DNA of 64,000 bases, taken from the NCBI GenBank assembly GCA_038961845.1, contig CP152408.1, positions 4,712,001 through 4,776,000 on the forward strand, read 5' to 3'. A program made the translations under genes and the position numbers. This DNA comes from Xylophilus sp. GW821-FHT01B05. GTDB taxonomy: Bacteria > Pseudomonadota > Gammaproteobacteria > Burkholderiales > Burkholderiaceae_C. The notes under the pieces were generated by a model. That model did not search any database. It was given only the letters and a program-made list of their open reading frames with translations, and was not told the DNA's origin. How positions within the stretch are numbered: the first letter of the stretch is position 1; every line of letters begins with the position of its first letter. Below, piece by piece: positions 1 through 8,727 of this stretch.

Positions 1-1
1 C

Positions 2-91
2 TGGGCCCATCCGGTCCTGCCCGAGACAGCGGAGGGCGCCGACGCCCCCGCCGTCACCACCGAGACGCCCGCGCCCGACGCCGCGCAGTAA
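2..91 (+). CDS. 3' end of an unidentified gene (partial)
   Basis: An open frame enters from the left edge and stops with TAA at 89-91. The 29 visible residues are rich in Ala, Pro, Thr and Asp and end in DAAQ, like a flexible C-terminal tail. Nothing identifies the family. It is on the same strand as the hydrolase that starts 46 nt later, so the two could be co-transcribed. Confidence 0.4.
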   Translation, partial: WAHPVLPETAEGADAPAVTTETPAPDAAQ

Positions 92-137
92 GGTCGCCCT
101 CGCCCGCCGCACCGCGGCTGGCCACGAGGAGACGACC

Positions 138-1082
138 ATGATCGAGACATACCAACGCGCGCTGCCGCACGGCATCACCCTGGGCTGCCGCGCCAGCGGC
201 GCGCCCGGCCGGCCGGTACTGCTGTTTTTGCACGGCTTCCCCGAGGGCGCCTTTGTCTGGGACGCCCTGCTGGAGCACTTCGCCGACCCGGCCCACGGCG
301 GCTACCGCTGCGTGGCGCCGAATCTGCGCGGCTTTGGCCCGTCGAGCGCCCCCACCGAGCCCGAGGCCTACCGCGCCAAGCACCTGGTGCAAGACCTGGT
401 GGCGCTGATCGCACTTGAAGCCGGCCCGGGCCAGCCCCTGGCAGCACTGGTGGCGCACGACTGGGGCGGCGCCGTGGCCTGGAGCCTGGCCAACCAGCAT
501 CCAGCGTTGCTGGAGAAGCTGGCCATCATCAACTCACCGCATCCCGGTGCCTTCCTGCGCGAACTGCAGGGAAACCCGGCGCAACAGGCTGCCAGCGCCT
601 ACATGAACTTTCTGATCCGGCCAGATGCGGAAGCACTGCTGGCAGCGGATGACTTTCGCCGGCTATGGGAGTTTTTCACGGGCATGGGTGCCGAGGCCGC
701 CCCTGGCACGCCGGGCGCGCCCGATGGCGCCGGCTGGCTCACGCCGGCCGTGAAAGAGCAGTACCGCGAAATCTGGCGCGCCGGCCTCACCGGCGGCTGC
801 AACTACTACCGCGCCTCGCCGCTACGCCCACCGCGCGAGGGCGATCCGGCCGCCGCAGCCATCACGCTGCCGGAATCCATGCTGCGGATAGAAGTGCCCA
901 CGCTGGTCATCTGGGCCGCAGACGACATCGCCCTGCCGCCCTCGCTGGCCGACGGCCTGGAGCAGTGGGTGCCCCGGCTGGAGCTGCACCGCATACCGCG
1001 CGCCACGCACTGGATCGTGCACGAGCAGCCGGCGCTGGTCGCCCGGCTGCTGCAAGGCTTTTTAATCAAAAAATATAGCTAA
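138..1082 (+). CDS. alpha/beta hydrolase, epoxide hydrolase-like
   Basis: 314 residues with an alpha/beta-hydrolase fold layout. The oxyanion motif HGFPEG is at about 32-37, the nucleophile elbow HDWGG puts an Asp (about 108) in the nucleophile position, and a late His in THWIVHEQP (about 291) completes the triad. An Asp nucleophile rather than Ser is typical of soluble epoxide hydrolases and haloalkane dehalogenases; the HGFPE motif favours epoxide hydrolase. The substrate is unknown. The start has a GAGGAG Shine-Dalgarno about 7 nt upstream. The last residues (LIKKYS) and the stop codon lie inside a copy of the dispersed 60-bp repeat, so the original C-terminus may have been replaced. Confidence 0.85.
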   Translation: MIETYQRALPHGITLGCRASGAPGRPVLLFLHGFPEGAFVWDALLEHFADPAHGGYRCVAPNLRGFGPSSAPTEPEAYRAKHLVQDLVALIALEAGPGQPLAALVAHDWGGAVAWSLANQHPALLEKLAIINSPHPGAFLRELQGNPAQQAASAYMNFLIRPDAEALLAADDFRRLWEFFTGMGAEAAPGTPGAPDGAGWLTPAVKEQYREIWRAGLTGGCNYYRASPLRPPREGDPAAAAITLPESMLRIEVPTLVIWAADDIALPPSLADGLEQWVPRLELHRIPRATHWIVHEQPALVARLLQGFLIKKYS

Positions 1083-1125
1083 TAGCCAAAGCGCAGCCTG
1101 GGCTAGAGGCATATTTCACCATTAA
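1061..1125 (+). repeat. 60-bp dispersed repeat, copy A
   Basis: Copy of the short repeat family seen at least seven times in this window. It contains ATAGCTAATAGCC, then CAGCCTGGGCTAGAGGC, then an AT-rich end. It lies between two convergent genes and supplies the stop codon of the hydrolase; its far end touches the stop of the acyltransferase. It may also act as a weak transcription end. Confidence 0.75.
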
Positions 1126-1988
1126 TACACCGAAGGCACGCCTTCTGGCCGCGTCTTGAAGCGCTTGTGCACCCAGTAGTACTGCGCGGGCATGCTGTCG
1201 ATGTAGCCCTCCAGCCGGCGGTTCACCAGCTCGGTGTCGGCCAGCACGTCGTCGGTGGGGAAATCGGTCCAGGACGGCAGGATGTCCACCGTGTAGCCGG
1301 TGGGCGTGAGGCGCGGCAGCACGGGCACCACCTTGGCGCGGCCCAAGCGGGCAAAGCGCGGCACCGAGGGCAGCGTGGCCGCCGGCACGCCGTAGAAGGG
1401 CACAAACACCGAGTCCTGCGGGCCAAAGTCCATGTCTGGCAGCAGGTAGAGCACGCCGCCGCCGCGCATGGCGCTCAGGATGGTCTTCATGCCGGTGGTG
1501 CGGGTGAACACCTGCGAATCGCCAAAGCGCAGCCGGCCCTTGCGCACCCATTCGTCCACCGCCGGATCGGATTGCGACGAGTAGATAGAGAACCAGCGCC
1601 GCACCACCTGCATCGATATCGTGGTTGCCGCTGCATCCAGGCCGTAGAAATGCGGGCAGAACAGGATGGTTGGCGTGTCGCCCTGCAGCTCGGGCACCGC
1701 GCCCTGCAACACCAGGCGGCGCTCCAGCACGTGGCGCGGCGCATGCCAGAGCCAGCCGCGATCCAGCCAGGTCTGGGCAAAGACGACAAAGCTCTGCTGC
1801 GCCAGCTTCTTGCGCTCGGCCGCGCCCAGTGCTGGAAAGCACAGCGCCAGATTGGTCAAGGTGATGTGGCGGCGGCTGCCCATCAGCGCATACAGCGCGC
1901 GCCCAAACAGCCAGCCCAGCGCCCGCACCCAGGACAGCGGCAGAACCGCCATCAGGCGCATGAAAAGAATGCCGATCCGGCCGGTCAT
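1122..1988 (-). CDS. lysophospholipid/lipid A acyltransferase (LpxL/HtrB family), second of pair
   Basis: 288 residues, start ATG at 1988 overlapping the stop of the preceding acyltransferase gene (ATGA). An N-terminal hydrophobic segment (about residues 5-35) is followed by the acyltransferase motif H-x4-D (HFYGLD, about residue 125). Proteins of this family transfer a secondary fatty acyl chain from acyl-ACP to Kdo-lipid A at the inner membrane. The C-terminal PAQYYWVHKRFKTRPEG block is typical of LpxL-type enzymes. A longer open frame extends upstream, but the overlap with the neighbour and the family length support this start. Which acyl position it modifies cannot be read from the sequence. 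Confidence 0.85.
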   Translation of the reverse strand: MTGRIGILFMRLMAVLPLSWVRALGWLFGRALYALMGSRRHITLTNLALCFPALGAAERKKLAQQSFVVFAQTWLDRGWLWHAPRHVLERRLVLQGAVPELQGDTPTILFCPHFYGLDAAATTISMQVVRRWFSIYSSQSDPAVDEWVRKGRLRFGDSQVFTRTTGMKTILSAMRGGGVLYLLPDMDFGPQDSVFVPFYGVPAATLPSVPRFARLGRAKVVPVLPRLTPTGYTVDILPSWTDFPTDDVLADTELVNRRLEGYIDSMPAQYYWVHKRFKTRPEGVPSVY

Positions 1989-2830
1989 GCAGGCGTCTCC
2001 CCGGTGGTGTGCGGCTCCGCGCGCGGCGCCTTGTAACGTGCGTAGCCCCACAGGTACTGCGTGGGGCAGCGATGAATCAGTTGCTCCATGTCGGCGTTGA
2101 GCGCGGCGACGGCTGCCGGCAAATCGGCCGGCAGCGGCGCGGCGCGCTCCTGCACGTGCACGACAAAGCCCTGGCCGCGCGGCAGGCGCTCGCTCCAGGC
2201 CAGCAGCACGGTGGCGCCAGACTGCTGCGCCAGGCGCGCAGCCAGGGTCATGGAATAGGCATCGCGGCCAAAGAACGGCGCCCACAGGCCCAGGCCCTCG
2301 GGCGGCACCTGGTCCGGCAGCAGGCCGACCGCCTCGCCGCGCCGCAGCGCGCGCAGCATCTGGCGTACACCGGCCAGCGTGGTCGGCACGGCCTGCAGGT
2401 GCGGCCGGCTGCGCGCCTGCGCCATGGTGCGGGCCAGCCAGGGCTGGCGCGCCGGGCGGTAGAGGATGGTCATGGGGCCGTGCGCCGGGCCGTAGTCGGC
2501 GGCCAGGGCTTGCGGCGACATCTCGAAGCCGCCCAGGTGCGGCGTCAAAAACAGGATGCCGCGCCCGGCCGCATAGGCACGCGTAATGCAGCCGCCATCC
2601 TCCCAGCGCCAGGGCGGCGGCGCGCCAAACCACAGGCGCGGCAGCTCGGCCACCATGCGCCCGGTATGCGCCACCGCGCCGCGCACCGCACTAGAGGCAA
2701 AGCCGGCCTGGCGCGCATTGGCCAGAAAGCGCCGCCGGTAGGTCGGCGAGGCCACAAAAGCCAGCCAGCCCAGTGCCGCGCCAAGCGCGTGCAGCAGGGG
2801 GAGCGGGAGGCGGGAGAGGAATCGGAGCAT
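1985..2830 (-). CDS. lysophospholipid/lipid A acyltransferase (LpxL/HtrB family), first of pair
   Basis: 281 residues from ATG at 2830. It is a paralogue of the next gene, sharing the N-terminal membrane anchor, an H-x4-E catalytic motif (HLGGFE), a central LLPDQ segment and the C-terminal PTQYLWGYARYK motif. Role by family: secondary acylation of lipid A using acyl-ACP. It is translationally coupled to the second acyltransferase by a 4-nt overlap and divergent from metK. In-frame codons extend upstream to 2971 but would run into the metK promoter region and add about 47 residues without family resemblance, so the internal ATG was chosen. The pair may make the two secondary acyl transfers of lipid A. 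Confidence 0.85.
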   Translation of the reverse strand: MLRFLSRLPLPLLHALGAALGWLAFVASPTYRRRFLANARQAGFASSAVRGAVAHTGRMVAELPRLWFGAPPPWRWEDGGCITRAYAAGRGILFLTPHLGGFEMSPQALAADYGPAHGPMTILYRPARQPWLARTMAQARSRPHLQAVPTTLAGVRQMLRALRRGEAVGLLPDQVPPEGLGLWAPFFGRDAYSMTLAARLAQQSGATVLLAWSERLPRGQGFVVHVQERAAPLPADLPAAVAALNADMEQLIHRCPTQYLWGYARYKAPRAEPHTTGETPA

Positions 2831-2985
2831 CGACGGAAGAGAAAACGACGCCCAGCTAGAATGGACCGGTCGCCGAGTTAAATGAGCAACTTGCAGGGCG
2901 ACGTTAAACACAACTGCTAAAGCGTTCGCCAAGGCTCCGAAAGGCCCGGGCAACGCCCGCAGCCGAAACACTGGAGTTTATGCAA
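2831..2985. promoter_or_regulatory. divergent intergenic region, acyltransferases/metK
   Basis: This 155-bp gap must hold the promoters of both the lipid A acyltransferase pair and metK. It contains short GC-rich inverted segments but no match to a SAM or SAH riboswitch that I could support. GGAG at 2973-2976 serves metK. Confidence 0.35.
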
Positions 2986-4173
2986 ATGGCGAACGACTTT
3001 CTCTTTACCTCCGAATCCGTCTCCGAAGGCCACCCCGACAAGGTCGCCGACCAGATCTCCGACGCCATCCTGGATGCGATCTTCGAACAAGACCCGCGCA
3101 GCCGCGTCGCCGCCGAAACCCTGACCAACACCGGCCTGGTGGTGCTCGCAGGCGAAATCACCACCAACGCGCATGTCGACTACATCCAGGTGGCGCGCGA
3201 CACCATCAAGCGCATCGGCTACGACAACACCGAGTACGGCATCGACTACAAGGGCTGCGCGGTCATGGTCTGCTATGACAAGCAGAGCAACGACATCGCC
3301 CAGGGCGTGGACCAGGCCAGCGACGACCACCTGAACACCGGCGCCGGCGACCAGGGCCTGATGTTCGGCTACGCCTGCGATGAGACGCCCGAGCTGATGC
3401 CCGCGCCGATCTACTACGCACACCGCCTGGTAGAGCGCCAGGCCCAGCTGCGCAAGGACGGCCGCCTGCCCTTCCTGCGGCCTGATGCCAAGAGCCAGGT
3501 CACCATGCGCTACGTGGACGGCAAGCCGCACAGCATCGACACCGTCGTGCTGTCCACCCAGCACAGCCCGGACCAGAGCGAAACGCCGACCAAGATGAAG
3601 GCCAGCTTCAACGAAGCCATCATCGAAGAGCTCATCAAGCCGGTGCTGCCCAAGGAATGGCTGCAGGACACCAAGTACCTGATCAACCCGACCGGCCGCT
3701 TCGTCATCGGCGGCCCGCAAGGCGACTGCGGCCTGACCGGCCGCAAGATCATCGTCGACACCTACGGCGGTGCCTGCCCGCACGGTGGCGGCGCGTTCTC
3801 GGGCAAGGACCCGTCCAAGGTCGACCGCTCGGCCGCCTACGCCGCGCGCTACGTGGCCAAGAACATCGTCGCCGCCGGCCTGGCGCGCCAGTGCCAGATC
3901 CAGGTCGCCTACGCCATCGGCGTGGCCCGGCCGATGAACGTCACGGTCTACACCGAAGGCACGGGCGTGATCCCGGACGAGCAGATCGCAGCCCTGGTGC
4001 AAGAGCACTTCGACCTGCGCCCCAAGGGCATCATCCAGATGCTCGACCTGCTGCGCCCGATCTACCAAAAGACCGCCGCCTACGGCCACTTTGGCCGCGA
4101 AGAGCCCGAGTTCACCTGGGAAAAGACGGACAAGGCCCAGGTGCTGCGAGCAGCAGCAGGCCTGAAGGGCTGA
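2986..4173 (+). CDS. metK: S-adenosylmethionine synthetase
   Basis: 395 residues, full length for MetK. It makes S-adenosylmethionine from methionine and ATP in the cytoplasm. Family signatures visible are [11 protein letters not shown] at the N-terminus (His/Asp of the ATP site), [12 protein letters not shown] (the ATP-binding hexapeptide region), and [19 protein letters not shown] (P-loop-like, with the phosphate-binding Lys). Two in-frame ATGs are close together (2980 and 2986). The second gives the conserved MANDFLF start with GGAG 9 nt upstream, whereas the first would leave only 3 nt of spacing. The gene is divergent from the lipid A acyltransferases and probably monocistronic. Confidence 0.98.
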   Translation: MANDFLFTSESVSEGHPDKVADQISDAILDAIFEQDPRSRVAAETLTNTGLVVLAGEITTNAHVDYIQVARDTIKRIGYDNTEYGIDYKGCAVMVCYDKQSNDIAQGVDQASDDHLNTGAGDQGLMFGYACDETPELMPAPIYYAHRLVERQAQLRKDGRLPFLRPDAKSQVTMRYVDGKPHSIDTVVLSTQHSPDQSETPTKMKASFNEAIIEELIKPVLPKEWLQDTKYLINPTGRFVIGGPQGDCGLTGRKIIVDTYGGACPHGGGAFSGKDPSKVDRSAAYAARYVAKNIVAAGLARQCQIQVAYAIGVARPMNVTVYTEGTGVIPDEQIAALVQEHFDLRPKGIIQMLDLLRPIYQKTAAYGHFGREEPEFTWEKTDKAQVLRAAAGLKG

Positions 4174-4190
4174 AAACCCGGCTCCGCCAA

Positions 4191-4267
4191 GCGACATGGG
4201 CCGCCACGCACCAACACCGTGCACCCATGTCGCCCGATAGCGACAAAATAGTCCCGGCAAAACCGGG
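4191..4267 (+). ncRNA. structured leader or 3' UTR with two hairpins
   Basis: Downstream of metK a perfect 10-bp stem (GCGACATGGG at 4191-4200 with CCCATGTCGC at 4224-4233) encloses an inner CACG/CGTG pairing. It is followed by a second hairpin, CCCGG-CAAAA-CCGGG (4253-4267). No T-tract follows either, so they are not simple terminators. They sit 58 nt before the start of a small ORF and could be its structured leader. No known riboswitch class was recognised. Confidence 0.4.
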
Positions 4268-4324
4268 CTTCGGCGTCAACCCGGCAGCTCCGCGTCCCGT
4301 TGTGGATAGCCCAAGGAGTTCGCC

Positions 4325-4411
4325 ATGCCCACGTTTGATCCAATCCACGCTTCCCAAGGTAATCGCCCAGCGCCCTGCTGGCCGTACGACGCCCGGGACC
4401 GCAAGCGCTGA
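4325..4411 (+). CDS. possible 28-residue small protein with strong ribosome site
   Basis: ATG at 4325, TGA at 4409-4411. The 28-residue product begins MPTFDPIHASQG and ends CWPYDARDRKR. It is preceded by AAGGAG with 6-nt spacing, one of the better Shine-Dalgarno sequences in the window, and by a structured leader. The peptide has one Cys, one Trp and a basic end, with no membrane segment or signal peptide. Function unknown. Conservation of this reading frame in relatives has not been tested, so it could be chance. Confidence 0.4.
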   Translation: MPTFDPIHASQGNRPAPCWPYDARDRKR

Positions 4412-4478
4412 GTCCTCTCGCGCCTTGCCCTGACTTTCCCTTTCTCTCCCTCGCCGGCCCTGATGACACCCGCCGCCA

Positions 4479-5405
4479 TCACGAGCGCAGCGCCTGCTGC
4501 GCCATGTCGCCCAGCCAGGCGGACAGGGCCTCGGCAAAACCCTCGGCCGCCGGCGACGTGACGCGCCGCGCGGGCCGGTAGAGGCACACCTCCCGCATCA
4601 CTTCCGGCTCGACCACGCGCCGCATCACCAGTCCCCAGCGCTGCTCAGCCCAGACGCCCACGTAGGCCGGCGACAGCGTCGCGGCCAGGCCTTCGGCCGC
4701 AATGCCGAGCGCGGTCGTGATGTTGTCCACCACATCGATGGGCACGATGCGCTCGTGCTCCGGCAGGTTGAGCCGCATCATGGCCACGCTGCGCTCGTGG
4801 TCGCGCCCCGCAGTCACCAGCGGCTGGCCGCGCAGGTCGCGCCAGCGCAGGCGGCGCTTGCCTGCCAGCGGATGGCCCGGCGCGCACCACAGCACCCACG
4901 GGCTCTTGAACAGCGGAATGCGTTCCACCTCGTCACCGGTTGGCCGGTCCGGCCCCACGGCCAGGTCGACATCGCCGCGCGCCACCAGGTCCACCAACTG
5001 TTCGACCGCCGCATCGCGGATGCGCACCACCACCTTGGGCCGGTCCTGCCCATAGCGCCGCACTACGGTCGGCAGGAATGCGCTGGCGATCACCATGGGC
5101 GCGGCCACGCGGACCAGGCCGGCGGCCCGGTCCCGCAGGTCGGCCGCGGCGATCTCGGCCCGGTGCAGGTGCTGCAGCACGGGCTCTGCCACCCCCAGAA
5201 AGTCCCGGCCCGCCGCCGTGAGCGAGACCTTGCGCGTGGTGCGGTCGAACAGGCGAAAGCCGGTGGCCGACTCCAGTTCCCCCACCAACTGGCTGATGGC
5301 CGAGGGCGTGAGCCCCAAGCCCTCGGCCGCAGCCGTGAAGCTCAGCGCGTCGGCCACGGCGGTGAAGGCTTCGAGCTGGCGCAGGGTGTAGCGGGACAGG
5401 GGCAT
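4479..5405 (-). CDS. LysR-type transcriptional regulator
   Basis: 308 residues. The N-terminal winged helix-turn-helix ([16 protein letters not shown]...[14 protein letters not shown], about residues 8-45) is typical of LysR regulators; the rest is the effector-binding domain with [16 protein letters not shown] at its start. It is transcribed divergently from the hpa catabolic genes with a 108-bp gap, the usual arrangement for a LysR activator and its target operon. The inducer would be a pathway aromatic or intermediate (inference). ATG at 5405 was chosen because it gives the conserved N-terminus; the frame is open further upstream but into the hpa promoter. Confidence 0.9.
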   Translation of the reverse strand: MPLSRYTLRQLEAFTAVADALSFTAAAEGLGLTPSAISQLVGELESATGFRLFDRTTRKVSLTAAGRDFLGVAEPVLQHLHRAEIAAADLRDRAAGLVRVAAPMVIASAFLPTVVRRYGQDRPKVVVRIRDAAVEQLVDLVARGDVDLAVGPDRPTGDEVERIPLFKSPWVLWCAPGHPLAGKRRLRWRDLRGQPLVTAGRDHERSVAMMRLNLPEHERIVPIDVVDNITTALGIAAEGLAATLSPAYVGVWAEQRWGLVMRRVVEPEVMREVCLYRPARRVTSPAAEGFAEALSAWLGDMAQQALRS

Positions 5406-5513
5406 GTTTATCTTTAAGTTTGTCTTATCAATCACCCAGAATCCGTCGATTGTGCCGAATGAACGCCCTCGGCACACTGCGGGACTTCCCAGCAGAGCCC
5501 ACGGAGACAAACC
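5406..5513. promoter_or_regulatory. divergent LysR/hpa control region
   Basis: A 108-bp gap between the LysR gene and hpaH. Positions 5406-5440 are distinctly AT-rich relative to the surroundings and are the likely regulator and polymerase contact zone. No LysR T-N11-A box is convincing enough to mark precisely. A GGAG-type ribosome site lies just before the hpaH ATG. Confidence 0.4.
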
Positions 5514-6316
5514 ATGCTCGACGACACCCTGCGCCGCGCCTTGGCGCGCGAGTTGCACCAGGCCGAGCGCAGCCGCGTGCAGTTGGAGCATTTCTCCAAG
5601 CGCCATCCGCAGATGGAGATCGCCGACAGCTACGCGATCCAGCACGAATGGGTGCAGCTGAAACAGGCAGAGGGCCGCAGCATCCGTGGCCACAAGATCG
5701 GCCTGACCTCGCGCGCCATGCAGATCGCCTCGCAGATCACCGAGCCGGACTACGGCACGCTGCTGGACGACATGTTCGTGGCCGAAGGCGGCGACGTCCC
5801 GGCCGCACGCTTCATCCTGCCGCGGGTGGAGGTGGAGTTCGCCTTCATCCTGGGCCGCGCGCTGCAAGGCCCGGCGTGAGCATCTTCGACGTGCTGGCGG
5901 CCACCGACCACGTGGTGCCGGCGCTGGAGATCATCGACGCGCGCATCGAGCAGTTCGACCGCCACAGCAAGGCCCCGCGCAAGGTGTTGGACACCATCGC
6001 CGACAACGCGGCCAATGCCGGCATCGTGCTCGGCGGCCGACCGGTAAAGCCCGACGCGGTGGACCTGCGCTGGTGCGGTGCGCTGCTCTACAAGAACGGC
6101 GTGATCGAGGAAACCGGCTTGGGCGCTGCGGTGCTCAACCATCCGGCCCACGGCATCGCCTGGCTGGCCAACCGGCTGGGCGCACACGGCGTCGGCCTGG
6201 CCGCTGGCGAGGTGGTGCTGGCCGGCTCCTTCACCCGGCCGGTGGCCGCCGCCGCAGGCGACGTTTTCCATGCCGACTACGGGCGGCTCGGTGCGATTGC
6301 GCTGCGTTTTGTCTGA
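5514..6316 (+). pseudogene. hpaH: hpaH, 2-oxo-hept-4-ene-1,7-dioate hydratase, with 1-nt frameshift
   Basis: Two reading frames together make one HpaH. Residues 1-121 (5514-5879) run in frame 1 to GRALQGPA and a TGA. The family sequence then continues in another frame from [19 protein letters not shown] to the end at 6316. HpaH hydrates 2-oxo-hept-4-ene-1,7-dioate in the homoprotocatechuate meta pathway. Inserting one G in the GGCCCGGCG run at about 5869-5875 would restore an uninterrupted protein of about 267 residues, the usual size. No other damage is seen, so this is either a very recent mutation or a base missed in the assembly. It is the first gene of the hpa operon. Confidence 0.8.
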
Positions 6317-6340
6317 CTACTCCCCCTGCACAGGTTCCCC

Positions 6341-7816
6341 ATGCATGACGCCCTTCTGGACGTGGCCGGCATTGCCGTCTCGCCACTGCACTACATCGAT
6401 GGCCAGCGCGTGCCATCGACCGAAACCTTCGAGCTGCGCTCGCCCATAGACCAACGCCTGCTCGGCCATGTGGCCGAAGGCCTGCCCGCGCATGTGGATG
6501 CCGCCATCGAGGCGGCCCAGCGCGCCTTCCCGGCCTGGTCGGCGCTGACTGCGGCCGAGCGCCAACCGCTGCTGCACCGCTTTGCCCAAGAGATCCAGCA
6601 ACGCGCCGAAGCGCTGTGCCTGGTCGAGTCCAACGATGCCGGCGTGCTGCTCTCGCGCATGCGCCACGGCGTGGCGGCGCGCGCGGTACTGAACATTGCC
6701 TTCTTCGCCGACCATGCGCTGGCGCTGGAGCACCGCCGCATCGAGACCGAGCAGGCCACCCACCGCATACGCCATGACCCAGCCGGCGTGGCCGCCATCA
6801 TCACGCCTTGGAATGCGCCGCTGATGCTGACCACCTGGAAGCTCGGGCCCGCGCTGGCGGCGGGCAACACGGTGATCGTCAAGCCACCGGAATGGGCGCC
6901 CCTGACCTGCTCGCTGCTGGCAGATGCCGCGCATGCCGCCGGGCTGCCGCCGGGGGTCTTCAATGTGGTGCAGGGCACGGGCGCACGCACGGGCGCACGG
7001 CTGGTGGCCGACCCACGGCTGGCGCGCATCTCTTTCACGGGCTCGGTCCCCACTGCAAAGGCCATCGCACAAGCAGCGGGCGCCAACCTTGTGCCCTGCA
7101 GCTTCGAGCTGGGCGGCAAGTCGCCCTTCATCGTGCTGGAAGACGCCGACCTCGACAACGCCGCAGCCACCGGCGCACTGATGTACCGCAACGCGGGCCA
7201 GGTCTGCCTGGCCGGCACGCGGCTGCTGGTGCACGAGAAGGTGGCGGCACGCTTCACCGAGCTGCTGCACGGCTACGTGCAGCGCCTGACCGTGGGCGAC
7301 CCGCGCGAGGAAAGCACCGAGGTCGGCCCGATCATCCACCCGCGCCAGCTCGACCGCGTGGACGGCTTCGTGCAGCGCGCGGTGGCCGCCGGCGCCAAGC
7401 TGCTGTGGGGCGGGCAGCAGCACGGCTTTGGCGCGCAGTACTACATGCCGACGCTGCTCACACAGGTGGCGCAGGGCTCCGAGATCGTGCAGAACGAGGT
7501 CTTCGGCCCGGTGCTCACGCTGCAGACCTTCGCCAGCGACGATGAGGCGATCGCGCTGGCCAACGACGTGGACTACGGCCTGGGCGGCATCTGCTATGGC
7601 GAGACAACGCACGCCACGGCAGTGGCAGAGCGCGTGCAGACCGGCTTCATCTGGGTCAACTCCTTTGGCATCCGCGACCTGGCAGCGCCCTTTGGCGGCT
7701 GCAAGCGCTCGGGCATAGGACGCGAGGGCGGCGACTGGAGCTTCGAGTTCTTCTGCGACGTCAAGGATGTCGTGGTGCCCAAGAAGCCCTTTCGCGCAAG
7801 CTTCCACCAACGCTAG
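6341..7816 (+). CDS. hpaE: 5-carboxymethyl-2-hydroxymuconate-6-semialdehyde dehydrogenase
   Basis: 491 residues of the NAD-dependent aldehyde dehydrogenase superfamily. The catalytic Glu is in FELGGKSP (about residues 255-262) and the nucleophilic Cys in GQVCLAG (about 289). TPWNAPL and KPPEWAPL mark the cofactor-binding region. In the homoprotocatechuate pathway HpaE oxidises the ring-cleavage product 5-carboxymethyl-2-hydroxymuconate semialdehyde. The assignment rests on the family plus position between hpaH and hpaD; by sequence alone a related aromatic semialdehyde dehydrogenase would be possible. It starts 24 nt after hpaH. Confidence 0.9.
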   Translation: MHDALLDVAGIAVSPLHYIDGQRVPSTETFELRSPIDQRLLGHVAEGLPAHVDAAIEAAQRAFPAWSALTAAERQPLLHRFAQEIQQRAEALCLVESNDAGVLLSRMRHGVAARAVLNIAFFADHALALEHRRIETEQATHRIRHDPAGVAAIITPWNAPLMLTTWKLGPALAAGNTVIVKPPEWAPLTCSLLADAAHAAGLPPGVFNVVQGTGARTGARLVADPRLARISFTGSVPTAKAIAQAAGANLVPCSFELGGKSPFIVLEDADLDNAAATGALMYRNAGQVCLAGTRLLVHEKVAARFTELLHGYVQRLTVGDPREESTEVGPIIHPRQLDRVDGFVQRAVAAGAKLLWGGQQHGFGAQYYMPTLLTQVAQGSEIVQNEVFGPVLTLQTFASDDEAIALANDVDYGLGGICYGETTHATAVAERVQTGFIWVNSFGIRDLAAPFGGCKRSGIGREGGDWSFEFFCDVKDVVVPKKPFRASFHQR

Positions 7817-7827
7817 GAGGACATGGC

Positions 7828-8727
7828 ATGGGACACATCGTTGGCGCAGCCCTGGTCTCGCACCACCCCGGCCTGATGCAGGCAGACGACTTCCGCGTGA
7901 AGATGGGCGACGGCGCGGACTCCGACCTGATCGCCGGCTACGCCCGGCTCCGCGCACGGGTCGACGCCGTGCAGCCAGACACCGTGCTGATCTTCGACAC
8001 CCACTGGTTCACCACTGGCTACCACCTGGTCGACGGCGGGCTGATCCACCGCGGCAGCTACATCTCCGACGAGATGCCCTGGTACCTCGCCGGCGTGCCC
8101 TACGACTACCGCGGCGCACCAGAGCTGGCGGCCCTGATCGAGCAGGTAGCAGTGGAGCAAGGCGTGCTCAGCAAGGCCATCTACGACCCTGATCTGCCGC
8201 GCCACTACGCCACCATCAACGTCGTGAACCAGTTGGGCTTCGGCCGGCGCGGCGAGCGCGTGGTGACGGTTAGCAACTGCCAGAACTGCGAGCCGCACCA
8301 CTACCTGGAGTCAGGCCGCGTCATTGCCGAGGCGATCCGCCGCAGCGACGCGCGCGTGCTGCTGCTGGCCTCTGGCGCGCTGAGCCACCGCTTCAACCCG
8401 ATCGACTGGGTACAGCAGCACCCGCGCATCTACCACGAGAGCAATGTCTCGCGCCCGGCAAACATCGCCGCCGACAAGCAAGCCATCGCCCTGCTGGAGC
8501 AGGGGCGGCACGACCAGGTGCTGGCGCAGTGGGACACGACCTTCCGCAAGCTGCCGTGGGAGGGCTTTGGCGGCCACTATCTGCAGATGGTCGGCGCGCT
8601 TGGCGCCGGGCAGTGCCGCAGCAAGGGCACCGCGCTGTCGGACTACGAGAACGCGCGCGGCACCGGCAACATCCACATGTGGTTCGACGTCGAGCGCATG
8701 GACTCCCCCACGGAAAGCACCCCATGA
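7828..8727 (+). CDS. hpaD: 3,4-dihydroxyphenylacetate 2,3-dioxygenase
   Basis: 299 residues of the LigB-type (class III) extradiol dioxygenases. The N-terminal GAALVSHHPGL carries the His ligands of the iron site, with FDTHWFTT and SGALSHRF further along. It opens the ring of homoprotocatechuate between carbons 2 and 3. RBS AGGAGG lies at the hpaE stop and spacing is 11 nt, so it is co-transcribed with hpaE. Its stop overlaps the next start (ATGA). Confidence 0.92.
   Translation: MGHIVGAALVSHHPGLMQADDFRVKMGDGADSDLIAGYARLRARVDAVQPDTVLIFDTHWFTTGYHLVDGGLIHRGSYISDEMPWYLAGVPYDYRGAPELAALIEQVAVEQGVLSKAIYDPDLPRHYATINVVNQLGFGRRGERVVTVSNCQNCEPHHYLESGRVIAEAIRRSDARVLLLASGALSHRFNPIDWVQQHPRIYHESNVSRPANIAADKQAIALLEQGRHDQVLAQWDTTFRKLPWEGFGGHYLQMVGALGAGQCRSKGTALSDYENARGTGNIHMWFDVERMDSPTESTP

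Noticed and set aside
2831..2985. SAH or SAM riboswitch upstream of metK
   Set aside because: A CCAAGGCTCCG segment loosely recalls the SAH riboswitch, but the conserved GAGGAGCGCUGCA block and the pseudoknot partner are absent.
2917..4260. Long open frame antisense to metK, and similar long frames opposite most genes
   Set aside because: High GC content leaves the opposite frames free of stops; composition is biased and no family resemblance is seen.
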